From contig OW818699.1 in the NCBI GenBank assembly GCA_942493385.1, positions 2,232,001-2,296,000 of the forward strand: 64,000 nt of DNA. The letters run 5' to 3'. Below are positions 44,277-53,521 of the stretch, piece after piece. Each line of letters begins with the position of its first letter. Within the stretch, counting starts at the first letter, position 1. This DNA is from UBA8389 sp942493385 (GTDB taxonomy: Bacteria > Bacteroidota > Bacteroidia > Bacteroidales > UBA1402). Position numbers and translations under genes: made by a program. The notes beneath the pieces were generated by a model. It worked only from the letters and a program-made list of their open reading frames with translations, did no database searches and was not told the origin of the DNA.

Positions 44277-45587
44277 TTAAATCTCACTGACTCGAACCTT
44301 CTTGGTCTTCAACTTCTCATTGTTCACCAAATCCAGTACCCTCGAAATCGCAGCTGTTTTGACCCCGACATACGAGCATTCCTGCTTGATCTCAATAATA
44401 CCTAGATCCTCCTTTGCAAGCTTACCCTGCTTCATGAACAACCCAGCTACATCACCCTTGGAAATCTTATCCCGGCGACCACCTGTTATGTAAAGTGTTG
44501 ACCATAAAGGAGCTGCAGCCACTGAAGCATTCGAAAGCTTTTCTTCAGGAATCTTACCGATAAACGAAGGCAAGTCGCCTTTTTCCCACTTCAAAACATA
44601 AGCCGTTCCGTCACTTTTCATGCGGGCGGTGCGTCCGTTGCGGTGAATGAATTCCTGTTCGCGCGGAGGTAGTTGGAAATGGATGATGAATTTCAGTTCA
44701 GGAATATCTAAGCCTCTGGCAGCCAAATCGGTAGCTATCAATAGTCTGATGGTCCCGTTTCTGAACTTGATCAGTGTGCGTTCCCTGTCAATCTGCTCCA
44801 TATCGCCTGTGAAGCAACCGTGACGGATTCCACTGCGGTCCAAACCGGCACTTATGTCCTGAATGGATTCCTTGAAATTGCAAAAAACGATGCCTGGTTG
44901 AACACCCAGGTGGTTGATCAGTTGCACCAGTGTCCGACCCAGTTCTTTGGTGGGCGAAATGACGGACTTTATTTTCAGCTTGGCAATTTTTTCGTGCAGG
45001 TAATCGATGCAAATGGGGGCGGAGAGTCCTACAAAAGATGGGATTTCAGCTTCCGAAGTAGCCGATGTCAGCAACTTTTTCACACCAGAAGGCAACCCAG
45101 CCAGCACCTCTTTCATTTCATTTTCATAGCCGATTTCCAGCGACTTGTCAAACTCATCCAGCACCAACGTGTGGATGTTGGCAACGGAAAAAATCTCCCG
45201 TTTCATCAAGTCTGCCAGTCTTCCAGGCGTACCTACCAGAATCGTTGGAGCATGCTTCAAATCAATCTTGTCCTGATACCCAGCACGACCACCATAAACA
45301 GCATTTGCCTTAAAGCCTGAACCCATATTGCGGATCACATGCTCAATCTGAATGGCCAGCTCGCGCGAAGGCACCACAATCAGCACCTGCGTTTCAGTAC
45401 TTTCAGGAGCAATTTTCTCCAGAATCGGCAGCAGGTAAGCCACTGTTTTTCCAGTTCCGGTTGGCGAAAGCAGAATGATATCTTTTTCGGATTTGAATGA
45501 AGCCAGAACCTCCTTTTGCATCGGGTTCAGCACTTCAATCTTCAATTTGGCGAGCATTCGAGCTCTTTGATCGGGTGTTGTAGACAT
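44277..45587 (-). CDS. DEAD-box RNA helicase, DbpA-like
   Basis: 436 residues. Walker A SPTGTGKT near 41-48, motif Ia VVPSREL, Ib GTPGRL, motif II as DEFD (144-147) instead of DEAD, SAT motif, ATDLAARGLDIP and HRNGRTARM. The C-terminal 80 residues (WSTLYITGGRRDKISKGDVAGLF ... IIEIKQECSYVGV by segments) match the DbpA RNA-binding domain that recognises 23S rRNA hairpin 92. It probably assists large-subunit assembly. The Asp-Glu-x-Asp triad is kept, so activity should be intact. Confidence 0.92.
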   Translation of the reverse strand: MSTTPDQRARMLAKLKIEVLNPMQKEVLASFKSEKDIILLSPTGTGKTVAYLLPILEKIAPESTETQVLIVVPSRELAIQIEHVIRNMGSGFKANAVYGGRAGYQDKIDLKHAPTILVGTPGRLADLMKREIFSVANIHTLVLDEFDKSLEIGYENEMKEVLAGLPSGVKKLLTSATSEAEIPSFVGLSAPICIDYLHEKIAKLKIKSVISPTKELGRTLVQLINHLGVQPGIVFCNFKESIQDISAGLDRSGIRHGCFTGDMEQIDRERTLIKFRNGTIRLLIATDLAARGLDIPELKFIIHFQLPPREQEFIHRNGRTARMKSDGTAYVLKWEKGDLPSFIGKIPEEKLSNASVAAAPLWSTLYITGGRRDKISKGDVAGLFMKQGKLAKEDLGIIEIKQECSYVGVKTAAISRVLDLVNNEKLKTKKVRVSEI

Positions 45588-45655
45588 GCCACAAAGGTAC
45601 GATGTTTATTTACAGTTGAATAAAAAATCTTTATCTTCGACCCAATTTTAGAATC

Positions 45656-46181
45656 ATGCTCAACCAACCTTACCCGATTCCAACCACTTCAGGCAATTTG
45701 AAAACAAACCTGATCATCGGTTCGTTCATCAGCCTTTTTTTATTGGTATTTCAACCCTTTGGCTTGAATGCCTTTCACGGACCAAACAAATACTGGTTTA
45801 TTGCTGGTTATGGACTCGTCACTTTTTTGGTGCTCACCATTGATAACCTGATTATCAATGTCTTATATAAAACAAAATCAGGCAAAATTACTTGGACGGT
45901 CAAAAAACAGATCGTGATGCTTCTGCTGATTTTATTCACCATCGGTGCGGGCAATTACTTTTATTCAGCCTTAATTATAAACTTTAAGAATCCAGTCATC
46001 GGGTTTCTGGTCTTTCAATTTTTTACGACAGCTGTCGGGTTGTTGCCTATCAGCATCATCACCATTTTGAATGAAAACATGAAATGCACAGGGTTTGCGG
46101 CTTCAACTAAACCATACCAGCGAGGAAATTCCCGTTTCCCGCAATTTCATCAAGAGTCTTCGCGCCAAAATGCTGGTTTAA
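45656..46181 (+). pseudogene. Broken LytTR membrane regulator (internal deletion)
   Basis: The first 140 codons give four membrane segments (residues about 20-40, 48-66, 84-104, 112-134) ending ILNENM, the N-terminal half of a membrane-bound LytTR regulator. Immediately after, at about 46080, another frame begins NAQGLRLQLNHTSEEI and ends PVSRNFIKSLRAKMLV stop at 46181, the exact C-terminal end of a LytTR domain. About 100 residues between are missing and the reading frame is shifted. In the original frame translation runs on to 46189 with unrelated residues. Related full-length genes exist at 53522 and 7010. Confidence 0.85.
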
Positions 46182-46360
46182 ACACTTGAATGGAAACCTA
46201 AAGACTTGTCAACCGTCCCAAGGATCATTCCACTCGTCCCTGGCTTTGTCGTTCGTCACAAAACCAAACCATCCATCCCAACTATTTTTTTCTGCAGAAG
46301 GAACCCATTACGTTTGTCTCGTCATAAAAACGATTCACAAACCACTTAAAAACTTTTGTT

Positions 46361-46651
46361 ATGAAAAAAACTTGGATTTTACTTATTGCAGCCGTTCTAC
46401 TTATTACAGGACTGGTTCTTCAATTCACTGTTGGAAATATGTTCAGCGCTGGTGAGTTCAGTATGAATTACTTTGCGGCAGGCGATTATGCCATGGGTGT
46501 CTTTGCTTCGGGTCGATTTGCAGTCGGTATTTTCTCGGCTGGAATATTTTCCTGCGGTATTTTCTCGTTGGGTATTTTTAATTTGGCCATTTACGCCACC
46601 GGAATTTTTGCGATTGCCTATAAAAAGCGTCAGATCAAACTCGATCACTAA
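46361..46651 (+). CDS. Small membrane protein with GIF-repeat pattern
   Basis: 96 residues. N-terminal membrane segment (KTWILLIAAVLLITGLVLQF), then a glycine/phenylalanine repeat with a five-residue step (FAAGDYAMGVFASGRFAVG, GIFSAGIFSCGIFSLGIF), a basic tail KKRQIK. The repeat resembles pentapeptide-like or beta-helical packing. Family not recognised. It sits behind the broken LytTR gene and is probably a companion of that system; its own reading frame is intact. Confidence 0.7.
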   Translation: MKKTWILLIAAVLLITGLVLQFTVGNMFSAGEFSMNYFAAGDYAMGVFASGRFAVGIFSAGIFSCGIFSLGIFNLAIYATGIFAIAYKKRQIKLDH

Positions 46652-46670
46652 CCTAAAAAAAGCACCCCAC

Positions 46671-46728
46671 ATTATCGTTACCATAATAGCAATTAACTAG
46701 GTGCAATTGCTATTATGGTAACGATAAT
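46671..46728. repeat. 58-base palindromic repeat, copy 4
   Basis: Two perfect 24-base arms (46671-46694 and 46705-46728) around a ten-base centre, the most symmetrical copy. Arms begin ATTATCGTTACCATAATAGC. It lies 19 bases after the small membrane protein gene and could act as its terminator. Confidence 0.9.
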
Positions 46729-46821
46729 ATGAAATCACCTTTTATTATATGGAAAATGGCTCATTATTTAAAAAACGCAATCCTTATTGCTCAACGACAC
46801 TAAATAATCGAACCCCTCAGA

Positions 46822-46908
46822 AAGTTCCATTACACAACCACTCAACGAATCTCACTAAGTTCCATAACACAACCACTCAACAAGCTTCACTAAGTTCCAT
46901 TACACAAC
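46822..46908. repeat. 35-base tandem repeat
   Basis: About 2.5 copies of a 35-base unit that begins AAGTTCCATTACACAACCAC, with few substitutions. No gene is supported here; short open frames across it have no coding features. It is part of the 396-base gap before hppA. Confidence 0.85.
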
Positions 46909-46915
46909 AAAAAAA

Positions 46916-46941
46916 GCGCCCCCGGAATGAACCAGGGACGC
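46916..46941 (-). terminator. Terminator after hppA
   Basis: Minus-strand GCGTCCCTGG-TTCATT-CCGGGGGCGC followed by seven T. It lies about 107 bases downstream of the hppA stop. Confidence 0.7.
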
Positions 46942-47000
46942 CTTAAGGATTAAAAAATGAGGCAGTTGAAGTCGTATTGCACACTACTGTGGCTTAACTA

Positions 47001-47040
47001 CAGCAAAAACCACCAGGCGCCAGCAAAAACCGCCAAGCGC
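47001..47040. repeat. 20-base tandem duplication near hppA
   Basis: CAGCAAAAACCACCAGGCGC is followed by a close copy starting CAGCAAAAACCGCC, ending eight bases from the hppA stop. It may be slippage in a 3' untranslated region. Confidence 0.8.
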
Positions 47041-47047
47041 GCAGCCT

Positions 47048-49252
47048 TTAAAACAAACTGAACGCCAGTGTCAAACCAACAAACACGATGGAAACCATGC
47101 TCATCAGTTTGATCAAGATGTTCAGCGAAGGACCAGAAGTGTCCTTGAAAGGATCACCAACCGTATCACCCGTAACGCAAGCCTTGTGTGTATCGGAGCC
47201 TTTGCCGCCAAGGTTGCCTTCTTCGACGTATTTTTTAGCATTGTCCCAAGCACCACCAGAGTTGGCCATAAAGATGGCAAGTACGAAGCCGGAGGAAAGA
47301 CCACCAAGCAACAGACCCATTACTCCAGGAACACCAAGCAGAATACCAGTTGCAATCGGAACGATGATGGCCAACATAGCAGGAACAACCATTTCTTTTT
47401 GAGCACCTCTCGTGGAGATTTCCACGCAAAGTTGGTAGTCGGGAGTACCTTCACCGGTTAAGATGCCTTTGATTTCGCGGAATTGGCGACGAACTTCATC
47501 TACCATCTTACCAGCAGCGCGGCCTACGGCCATCATGGTCATACCACAGAATAGGAAAGCCATCATGCTGCCAATGAATGCACCACTAAGAACCAGCGGA
47601 TTCATCAGGTTGACGTTGAAGTAGGTCATGAAGTCTGCAAAGGAGGCTTTGGCAGTTTCCATGGTGCTACCGTCAGCAAACGTCAGTACGGTATCACCCA
47701 CGCGAATCATGGCAATCTTGATTTCTTCGATGTACGAAGCAAGCAAAGCCAAAGCGGTTAGAGCAGCAGAACCGATAGCGAAGCCCTTTCCGGTTGCAGC
47801 AGTCGTATTGCCCAGGGAATCCAGTGCATCCGTACGTTTGCGAACTTCTGCACCCAAACCAGCCATTTCGGCGTTACCACCAGCATTGTCGGCGATGGGG
47901 CCGTAAGCGTCCGTAGCCAAGGTGATACCCAAAGTTGCAAGCATACCAACGGCGGAGATACCGATACCGTAGAGACCTTGACCAATGTTGGCCATGTTGC
48001 CACCAGAAGCCAGCATGTAAGCTGCAACAACACCAATTACCACCGTGATCACAGGGATGGCGGTTGACATCATACCGATACCGATACCGTTGATGATGAC
48101 CGTAGCCGGACCGGTTTGACCGCTTTCAGCAATACGTTGGGTGGGTTTGTAGGAATGTGAAGTGTAATATTCCGTGGACTTACCGATGATGACACCGACC
48201 AAAAGACCAACTACCACGCAAGAAGCGATAAGCGCCCAGTTTTCAATACCAAGGAAATATAAGATGAAATAGCCTGAAATGGCGGTCAATACGGCACTTA
48301 GGTTGATACCGCGATTCAACGCGGCCATCAGCTGCTTCATGTTGGCACCTTCTTTGGTGCGAACCACGAAAATACCGATGATGGAAAGGAAAACTCCAAC
48401 GGCAGCAATCAACATGGGAGCTAAAACGGCTTTCAGCTGAACGTTCCAATCGCCAGTGAAGGCATAAGCGGAAGCACCAAGGGCGGCAGTAGCAAGAACG
48501 GCACCTGCATAGGATTCGTACAAGTCGGCACCCATACCGGCCACGTCACCTACGTTGTCACCTACGTTGTCGGCGATGGTAGCAGGGTTGCGAGGATCGT
48601 CTTCGGGAATACCGGCTTCGACCTTTCCAACAAGATCAGCACCAACGTCGGCAGCTTTCGTATAGATACCACCACCGACACGGGCAAACAAAGCCTGTGT
48701 GGAAGCACCCATACCGAATGTCAACATCGTTGTGGTGATCACATTAAGCTTGTGTGTGGGATCGGCCATGTCGAAATCCGTGAAATGCTCTAAAATAAGG
48801 TACCAAGCCGAAATGTCAATCAATACCAGACCAACAACGACCAAACCCATTACGGCACCGCTACGGAAAGCAATCTGCAAGCCTTTGTTCAAGGAACCGA
48901 TGGCTGCGTTTGCAGTACGGGCAGATGCATGTGTGGCGGTTTTCATACCCAAGAATCCAGCCAGCCCTGAAAAGAGACCACCGGATAAGAACGCTACCGG
49001 TACCCATGGATTCTGCATGTCAAAGCCATAGGCCATGATGGAGAAAACGGCTACCAAACATAAGAAAACGATACCAACAACTTTATACTGTTGTTTCAAA
49101 TACGACATGGCACCAATTCGCACGTATTGTGCGATTTCTTTCATTTTGTCGGTGCCTTCGCTCGCTTTCATCATCTGCTTATAGAAGTAAAGCGCGAAAC
49201 CAAGGGCTACAATTGCTGCAGCGGGAACAATCCAAAAAATAGGAGTAAGCAT
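47048..49252 (-). CDS. hppA: K+-dependent membrane pyrophosphatase (Na+ and/or H+ pump)
   Basis: 734 residues, sixteen membrane segments. Signature loops: DVGADLVGKVEAGIPEDDP, NPATIADNVGDNVGDVAG, DAYGPIADNAGGNAEM, and GNTTAATGKG. Alanine in the GNTTAA position marks the K+-dependent class (K+-independent pumps have lysine). It uses pyrophosphate hydrolysis to pump ions across the inner membrane; many Bacteroidota enzymes move Na+ as well as H+, but the ion cannot be settled here. It has no operon partner. Confidence 0.95.
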   Translation of the reverse strand: MLTPIFWIVPAAAIVALGFALYFYKQMMKASEGTDKMKEIAQYVRIGAMSYLKQQYKVVGIVFLCLVAVFSIMAYGFDMQNPWVPVAFLSGGLFSGLAGFLGMKTATHASARTANAAIGSLNKGLQIAFRSGAVMGLVVVGLVLIDISAWYLILEHFTDFDMADPTHKLNVITTTMLTFGMGASTQALFARVGGGIYTKAADVGADLVGKVEAGIPEDDPRNPATIADNVGDNVGDVAGMGADLYESYAGAVLATAALGASAYAFTGDWNVQLKAVLAPMLIAAVGVFLSIIGIFVVRTKEGANMKQLMAALNRGINLSAVLTAISGYFILYFLGIENWALIASCVVVGLLVGVIIGKSTEYYTSHSYKPTQRIAESGQTGPATVIINGIGIGMMSTAIPVITVVIGVVAAYMLASGGNMANIGQGLYGIGISAVGMLATLGITLATDAYGPIADNAGGNAEMAGLGAEVRKRTDALDSLGNTTAATGKGFAIGSAALTALALLASYIEEIKIAMIRVGDTVLTFADGSTMETAKASFADFMTYFNVNLMNPLVLSGAFIGSMMAFLFCGMTMMAVGRAAGKMVDEVRRQFREIKGILTGEGTPDYQLCVEISTRGAQKEMVVPAMLAIIVPIATGILLGVPGVMGLLLGGLSSGFVLAIFMANSGGAWDNAKKYVEEGNLGGKGSDTHKACVTGDTVGDPFKDTSGPSLNILIKLMSMVSIVFVGLTLAFSLF

Positions 49253-49310
49253 GGTTAAAGGTTTAAATAATTAATTAAGGTTTATAATAATTAGTAGAAA
49301 AATGTTCGTT

Positions 49311-50144
49311 TTAAGTGTTCCAAATTTTCCATGAAGTTTCAGCCTGCAAATGTAACATTTCTAGGCCATTTTTAATCTTGCAGCCGTGTTTCTCGCCATT
49401 TTTCAAGAATAATGTTTTCTCTGGGTTGTAAACAGCGTCAAAAAGTAAGTGGCCGGGGCCAAGCAGATCGTAATTGAGCGGTGGGCAGGCATTCACATTC
49501 GGGTACATGCCCAGCGGTGTGGTATTGACGATGATTCTGTAATCGTTGTAATGAGCAGCAGTCAGGTCGTCGTATGTAATCAGGCCGGGTGCAGGCGTTC
49601 TGGAGACCAGCAAGGGCTCAACACCCAATTGTTTCAACGCATAAAGGATGGCCTTTGAAGCACCGCCAGCGCCCAGCACTAAGGCTTTCAGGGAAGAACC
49701 AGAATCCGCAGTTTTCAAAGATGCACCAGATTCCAAACCTTTCAGCGAAGCGCCAACCAATTCAAAGCGAAGCTCCTCCACCAACGGCCGAATGGATTCT
49801 CTAAACCCAATCACATCCGAATTGTACCCAGTCAAAAAAGGCTTTCCACCCTCAAGCCGCTCGATCCGAATCACATTGACCGCACCAACGGCCTCTGCCT
49901 CAGGGTCCAGCACGTCGAGGTAAGCCATCACCGCCTGTTTGTAGGGGATGGTCACATTGATGCCAACTAATAAGGGTGAGGAAAGTATAAGCGAAGGAAA
50001 TTCAGTAATGGAAGGGAGTGAGAAGTTGTCGTATACGGCGTCGATGCTTTCTTTACGGAACTTATCCGTAAAAAACCCTTTGGAAAAGGAGTGGGAGAGT
50101 GGATAACCCAGTAAACCGTATGCTTTCATTTCAAGGCTTTTCAC
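49311..50144 (-). CDS. aroE: Shikimate dehydrogenase with repeat insertion
   Basis: 277 residues. LLGYPLSHSFSKGFF, INVTIPYKQAVMAYLD (catalytic lysine), GYNSDVIGFRESI, LVLGAGGASKAIL (NADP loop), NTTPLGMYP and NGLEMLHLQAE. It reduces 3-dehydroshikimate. About 25 residues (VGASLKGLESGASLKTADSG, SSLKAL) are inserted just before the nucleotide-binding loop as three near-copies of xGxSLK; most relatives are near 250 residues. The start at 50144 overlaps the TPR gene by 14 bases; Met6 at 50129 is an equal candidate. Confidence 0.93.
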   Translation of the reverse strand: MKSLEMKAYGLLGYPLSHSFSKGFFTDKFRKESIDAVYDNFSLPSITEFPSLILSSPLLVGINVTIPYKQAVMAYLDVLDPEAEAVGAVNVIRIERLEGGKPFLTGYNSDVIGFRESIRPLVEELRFELVGASLKGLESGASLKTADSGSSLKALVLGAGGASKAILYALKQLGVEPLLVSRTPAPGLITYDDLTAAHYNDYRIIVNTTPLGMYPNVNACPPLNYDLLGPGHLLFDAVYNPEKTLFLKNGEKHGCKIKNGLEMLHLQAETSWKIWNT

Positions 50145-51480
50145 TCATTATGTCATCGTAAATGCTTTGCGCGTTCGGATCCTTTTCCACCGCCGCTGCC
50201 AGATGCGTCGCCGATAGCTCCCCATCTCCAGTCTTGGCGTAGACCAACGCATAAAAAAGATCCAATCCAGGCAAATCCGGCTCCAATATTTCAGCTTCTT
50301 TATAATATTTCAAGGCCTGATCGTAATTGCCGGCATCAAAATGCAGATTGCCGATGGCAGCCTGAACATCGGCCTGAAGCGGCTCAATTTCAAGTGCACG
50401 CAGATAACTCAGCATGGCTTCCTCAGGCATTTCCAAGTTTACGAACACTTCAGCCACATACACCCAGGTTTCACTGATGTACCGATCTACCCGCAACGCC
50501 CGTTCAAACCACATCAAACTGTCGCGGAACTGCTCCTTTTCCATCAGACAAATGCCCATGCCAGTTAGCGCGTCCACATTTTTCGGATCCTTTTCAAAAG
50601 ACTTCCGATAATATTCCATGGCCTTGTCAAACTCGTCGATCTTTTCCAGGCTTTCTCCAATGTACACCAGCACCGTAGGCGAAAACTCGGTAAGTTCCCC
50701 ATATTCCTGATAAACAACCGCAGCCTCCTCGTATTTTTCGTTCTGAAACAACGCATGGGCTTTCTGAAGCATGGCCAGGCTGTCAGCCGGATTGATCACC
50801 AACGCATAATCGTAAGCGTCCACGGCCGAACCATAACTTTTTTCATTGAAACAGGCCTGACCCAGGTTGAACCAAGTTTCGCTGGAATAGGGGTCAATTG
50901 ACAAAATTTGGTTGTAAATACGGATGGCATCCGTTGTTTGGTTCAGTTGCTCGTAATTATAAGCCATTTCGAACAGCAAATCCATGTTGGTTGGATCTTC
51001 TTCAAGCGCCTTCAGGATGAAATCCGCCGCTTCATCGTGTTCACTGGCCTGAATCAAAATGCCTGAAATGTCTAAAGCGAGATTGGATCGTTCGTACGAT
51101 TCCTCCTCCATGATGTGGTGCAAAAGCAACACCGCTTCGTCCCTTCGACCTAGCTGAAGCAAGACTTCCGAACGGACCAGATTGGCCTCCGTATCGTCTT
51201 TTTCGGGCAGCCTGTCCAGGATGCGCAAAGCACGCTTCGCTTCACCGATTTCTAGGTAAAGCACCGCTTTTTTAAGTAAAAGAATGCTGCTGTTGGGATG
51301 TAGTTTCAGACCCAATTCCACCACCTCGGTAGAATCCTTGTTACGGCCTTTTTTGAGGTAAAAATCGGTGATCTCTTCCAACTCGTCCACGTCAAAATAA
51401 CAGGGGCGACCTTCCGATTGGCTGCGTTCGTAACGCGCAACCAACTCTTCGGTATTGGGGTCCTTGTTATCTTGTAGCAT
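50131..51480 (-). CDS. TPR protein (cytoplasmic)
   Basis: 449 residues with ten to twelve tetratricopeptide units and no signal peptide, e.g. SSILLLKKAVLYLEIGEAKRA, LLFEMAYNYEQLNQTTDAIRIY, WFNLGQACFNEKSYGSAVDAY, ALTGMGICLMEKEQFRDSL, EAMLSYLRALEIEPLQADVQ. Acidic, likely a cytoplasmic scaffold. It is found near aroE in several Bacteroidota. Function unknown. Confidence 0.88.
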   Translation of the reverse strand: MLQDNKDPNTEELVARYERSQSEGRPCYFDVDELEEITDFYLKKGRNKDSTEVVELGLKLHPNSSILLLKKAVLYLEIGEAKRALRILDRLPEKDDTEANLVRSEVLLQLGRRDEAVLLLHHIMEEESYERSNLALDISGILIQASEHDEAADFILKALEEDPTNMDLLFEMAYNYEQLNQTTDAIRIYNQILSIDPYSSETWFNLGQACFNEKSYGSAVDAYDYALVINPADSLAMLQKAHALFQNEKYEEAAVVYQEYGELTEFSPTVLVYIGESLEKIDEFDKAMEYYRKSFEKDPKNVDALTGMGICLMEKEQFRDSLMWFERALRVDRYISETWVYVAEVFVNLEMPEEAMLSYLRALEIEPLQADVQAAIGNLHFDAGNYDQALKYYKEAEILEPDLPGLDLFYALVYAKTGDGELSATHLAAAVEKDPNAQSIYDDIMSEKP

Positions 51481-51519
51481 AGATTAATTCAAGTTCCGAA
51501 AAATACGGAAAAAATCTGA

Positions 51520-53226
51520 TTATTTGCTCATTTTGTCCGCAATTTTTCCCCAAGTATCTTTCAAGGAAACGGTACGGTTAAAAACCAACTTTTCGGGTGT
51601 GGAATCCGGGTCCAAATTGAAATATCCAATGCGTTGGAACTGAAAGTGATCCAAGTGTTTGGCATCTTTCAACAACGGTTCCACCCGAGCGTTGGTCAAT
51701 ACTTTCAAAGAGTCCGGGTTCAGCAATTCCATGAAATCCTTGTCTTTTTCGTCCGCCGGGTTGGGTACGCTCAACAAGCGGTCGTACAAGCGAACTTCGG
51801 CCGGCAGGCTGTGTTCAGCCGTTACGAATTGAATGGTACCCTTTACTTTGCGGTCAGAAGCCGATTGGCCCGACTTTGTCTCCGGAATGTACTCGCAAAA
51901 AACTTCGGAAATGTTTCCGTCCGAATCCTTGGCGCAACCCGTGCAGTTGACCACATAGGCATTTTTCAGCCGAACTTCACGTCCCGGGCAGAGTCTGAAA
52001 TATTTGCTGGGTGCTTCTTCCATGAAATCATCGCGTTCCACAAGAATGTTTCGCGTGAAAGGCACCAAATGGCTTCCAGCAGTTTCATCCTCCGGATTGT
52101 TGATGGCTTCGTTCCACTCCACTTGTCCTTCCGGATAGTTCGTCACCGTCAATTTGATGGGGTCCAACACAGCAGCTACGCGAGGCGCAATCTTGTTCAA
52201 TTGCTCGCGGATGCTGAATTCCAGCAGGCTCAAATCGATGATGCCGTCAAATTTGGTGTAACCAATCTTGTCAATGAAGCTACGAATGGCTTCTGGCGTG
52301 TAACCGCGACGACGCAGACCGCACAATGTCGGCATGCGGGGATCGTCCCAACCGGAAACCTTGTCCTCCTTGACCAATTGCAACATCTTGCGCTTGCTCA
52401 TCACCATATAGGTAATGTTCAAACGGTTGAATTCAATCTGACGAGGACGGTATTCGTCGGTTTTCAATTGATCCACAAACCAATCGTACAGCGGGCGGTG
52501 CACTTCGAACTCCAGTGTGCAGAGCGAATGCGTGATGCCTTCGAAATAATCGCTTTGCCCGTGGGCATAGTCGTATAAGGGATAAACGTTCCAAGTATCA
52601 CCAGTGCGGTGGTGGCTCATTTTAAGAATGCGGTACATCAGCGGGTCGCGGAAGTGCATGTTGGAATGCGCCATATCGATCTTGGCACGCAGCACACGCG
52701 TTCCTTCTTCGAATTCACCTGCCTGCATGCGGAGGAACAAATCCAAATTCTCAGTAATGCTGCGATCCCGATAAGGGCTGTTGGTGCCCGGTGAGGTAGG
52801 AGTGCCTTTCTGCGAGGCGATGACTTCGGCAGACTGGTCGTCCACATACGCCAAACCGCGCTTGATCATTTCGATGGCGAAATCGTACAATTTGCCAAAA
52901 TAATCGGAAGCATAATATAAGTTGTCCCATTGGAAACCCAACCACTGGATGTCTTCCATGATGGAGTCCACGTATTCCACATCCTCCTTGACCGGATTCG
53001 TATCGTCGAAGCGTAAGTTGCAACTGCCACCGTATTGTTTGGCGATGCCGAAATCGAGGCAAATGGCCTTGGCGTGCCCAATGTGGAGGTAGCCGTTGGG
53101 TTCAGGCGGAAAACGCGTTGCTATCTTTCCTCCGTTTTTACCTTCTTTCAAATCGTTTTCGACGATTTGCTCAATAAAATGTAGCGATTTCTTGCCAGAT
53201 TCTTCTGGAACGATGATCTCGAGCAT
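51520..53226 (-). CDS. glnS: Glutaminyl-tRNA synthetase
   Basis: 568 residues. Class I signature PEPNGYLHIGHAKAICLDFG (HIGH), RFDDTNP, the KMSKS equivalent VMSKRKMLQLV, and the C-terminal anticodon-binding beta barrels (PCREVRLKNAY region). It charges tRNA-Gln directly. Length is normal. Confidence 0.97.
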   Translation of the reverse strand: MLEIIVPEESGKKSLHFIEQIVENDLKEGKNGGKIATRFPPEPNGYLHIGHAKAICLDFGIAKQYGGSCNLRFDDTNPVKEDVEYVDSIMEDIQWLGFQWDNLYYASDYFGKLYDFAIEMIKRGLAYVDDQSAEVIASQKGTPTSPGTNSPYRDRSITENLDLFLRMQAGEFEEGTRVLRAKIDMAHSNMHFRDPLMYRILKMSHHRTGDTWNVYPLYDYAHGQSDYFEGITHSLCTLEFEVHRPLYDWFVDQLKTDEYRPRQIEFNRLNITYMVMSKRKMLQLVKEDKVSGWDDPRMPTLCGLRRRGYTPEAIRSFIDKIGYTKFDGIIDLSLLEFSIREQLNKIAPRVAAVLDPIKLTVTNYPEGQVEWNEAINNPEDETAGSHLVPFTRNILVERDDFMEEAPSKYFRLCPGREVRLKNAYVVNCTGCAKDSDGNISEVFCEYIPETKSGQSASDRKVKGTIQFVTAEHSLPAEVRLYDRLLSVPNPADEKDKDFMELLNPDSLKVLTNARVEPLLKDAKHLDHFQFQRIGYFNLDPDSTPEKLVFNRTVSLKDTWGKIADKMSK

Positions 53227-53270
53227 AAAAATGAATAGGTGTTAAAAAAGTCTTTATATTTGTGCTTTCG

Positions 53271-53278
53271 CAAAAATA
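53271..53278 (-). promoter_or_regulatory. Candidate glnS -7 box
   Basis: Minus-strand TATTTTTG matches TAnnTTTG; CTTG lies 20 bases upstream as a partial -33. It is 44 bases before the glnS start. The 295-base gap to 53521 otherwise holds AT-rich DNA, a plus-strand AACAT/ATGTT with a long T run (53315-53345), and the hairpin at 53426. Confidence 0.45.
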
Positions 53279-53425
53279 CACAGAAATAAGGCATTATTCA
53301 AGGGTTATGCTCTAAAAACATGTTTTATAATATGTTTTTTTTTTTGGTGACTCATTAAAAAAGGTCAATCTTTGTGACCGTTAACCTAATACAATCTTTT
53401 TTACCTTTAGAACTAATACCTATTG

Positions 53426-53481
53426 AAAACCTATAAAAAGGGCGCTTTGTGAAAAGTGCCCTTTTTGATTGTATAGGTTTT
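53426..53481 (-). terminator. Bipartite hairpin terminator after the LytTR gene
   Basis: Inner stem AAAAAGGGCGCTTT / AAAAGTGCCCTTTTT and an outer pair AAAACCTATA / TATAGGTTTT enclose a 56-base hairpin, with T runs available for both strands. It lies 40 bases past the LytTR stop at 53522. Confidence 0.8.
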
Positions 53482-53521
53482 CTTAACATTTTTAGGATAT
53501 CTTTCGTTTATTCCTTTAACA

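Noticed and set aside
43972..44280. A 102-residue open frame on the plus strand
   Set aside because: It is produced by the 156-base tandem repeat, contains two identical halves and no coding features.
46186..46455. An 89-residue open frame
   Set aside because: It overlaps the small membrane protein gene in another frame and has no domain, signal or start context.
46749..46946. A 65-residue open frame
   Set aside because: Made by 35-base tandem repeats; composition is not protein-like.
53315..53345. Plus-strand terminator AACAT/ATGTT with T run
   Set aside because: Stem is only five A/T-rich pairs and no plus-strand gene precedes it; left as composition.
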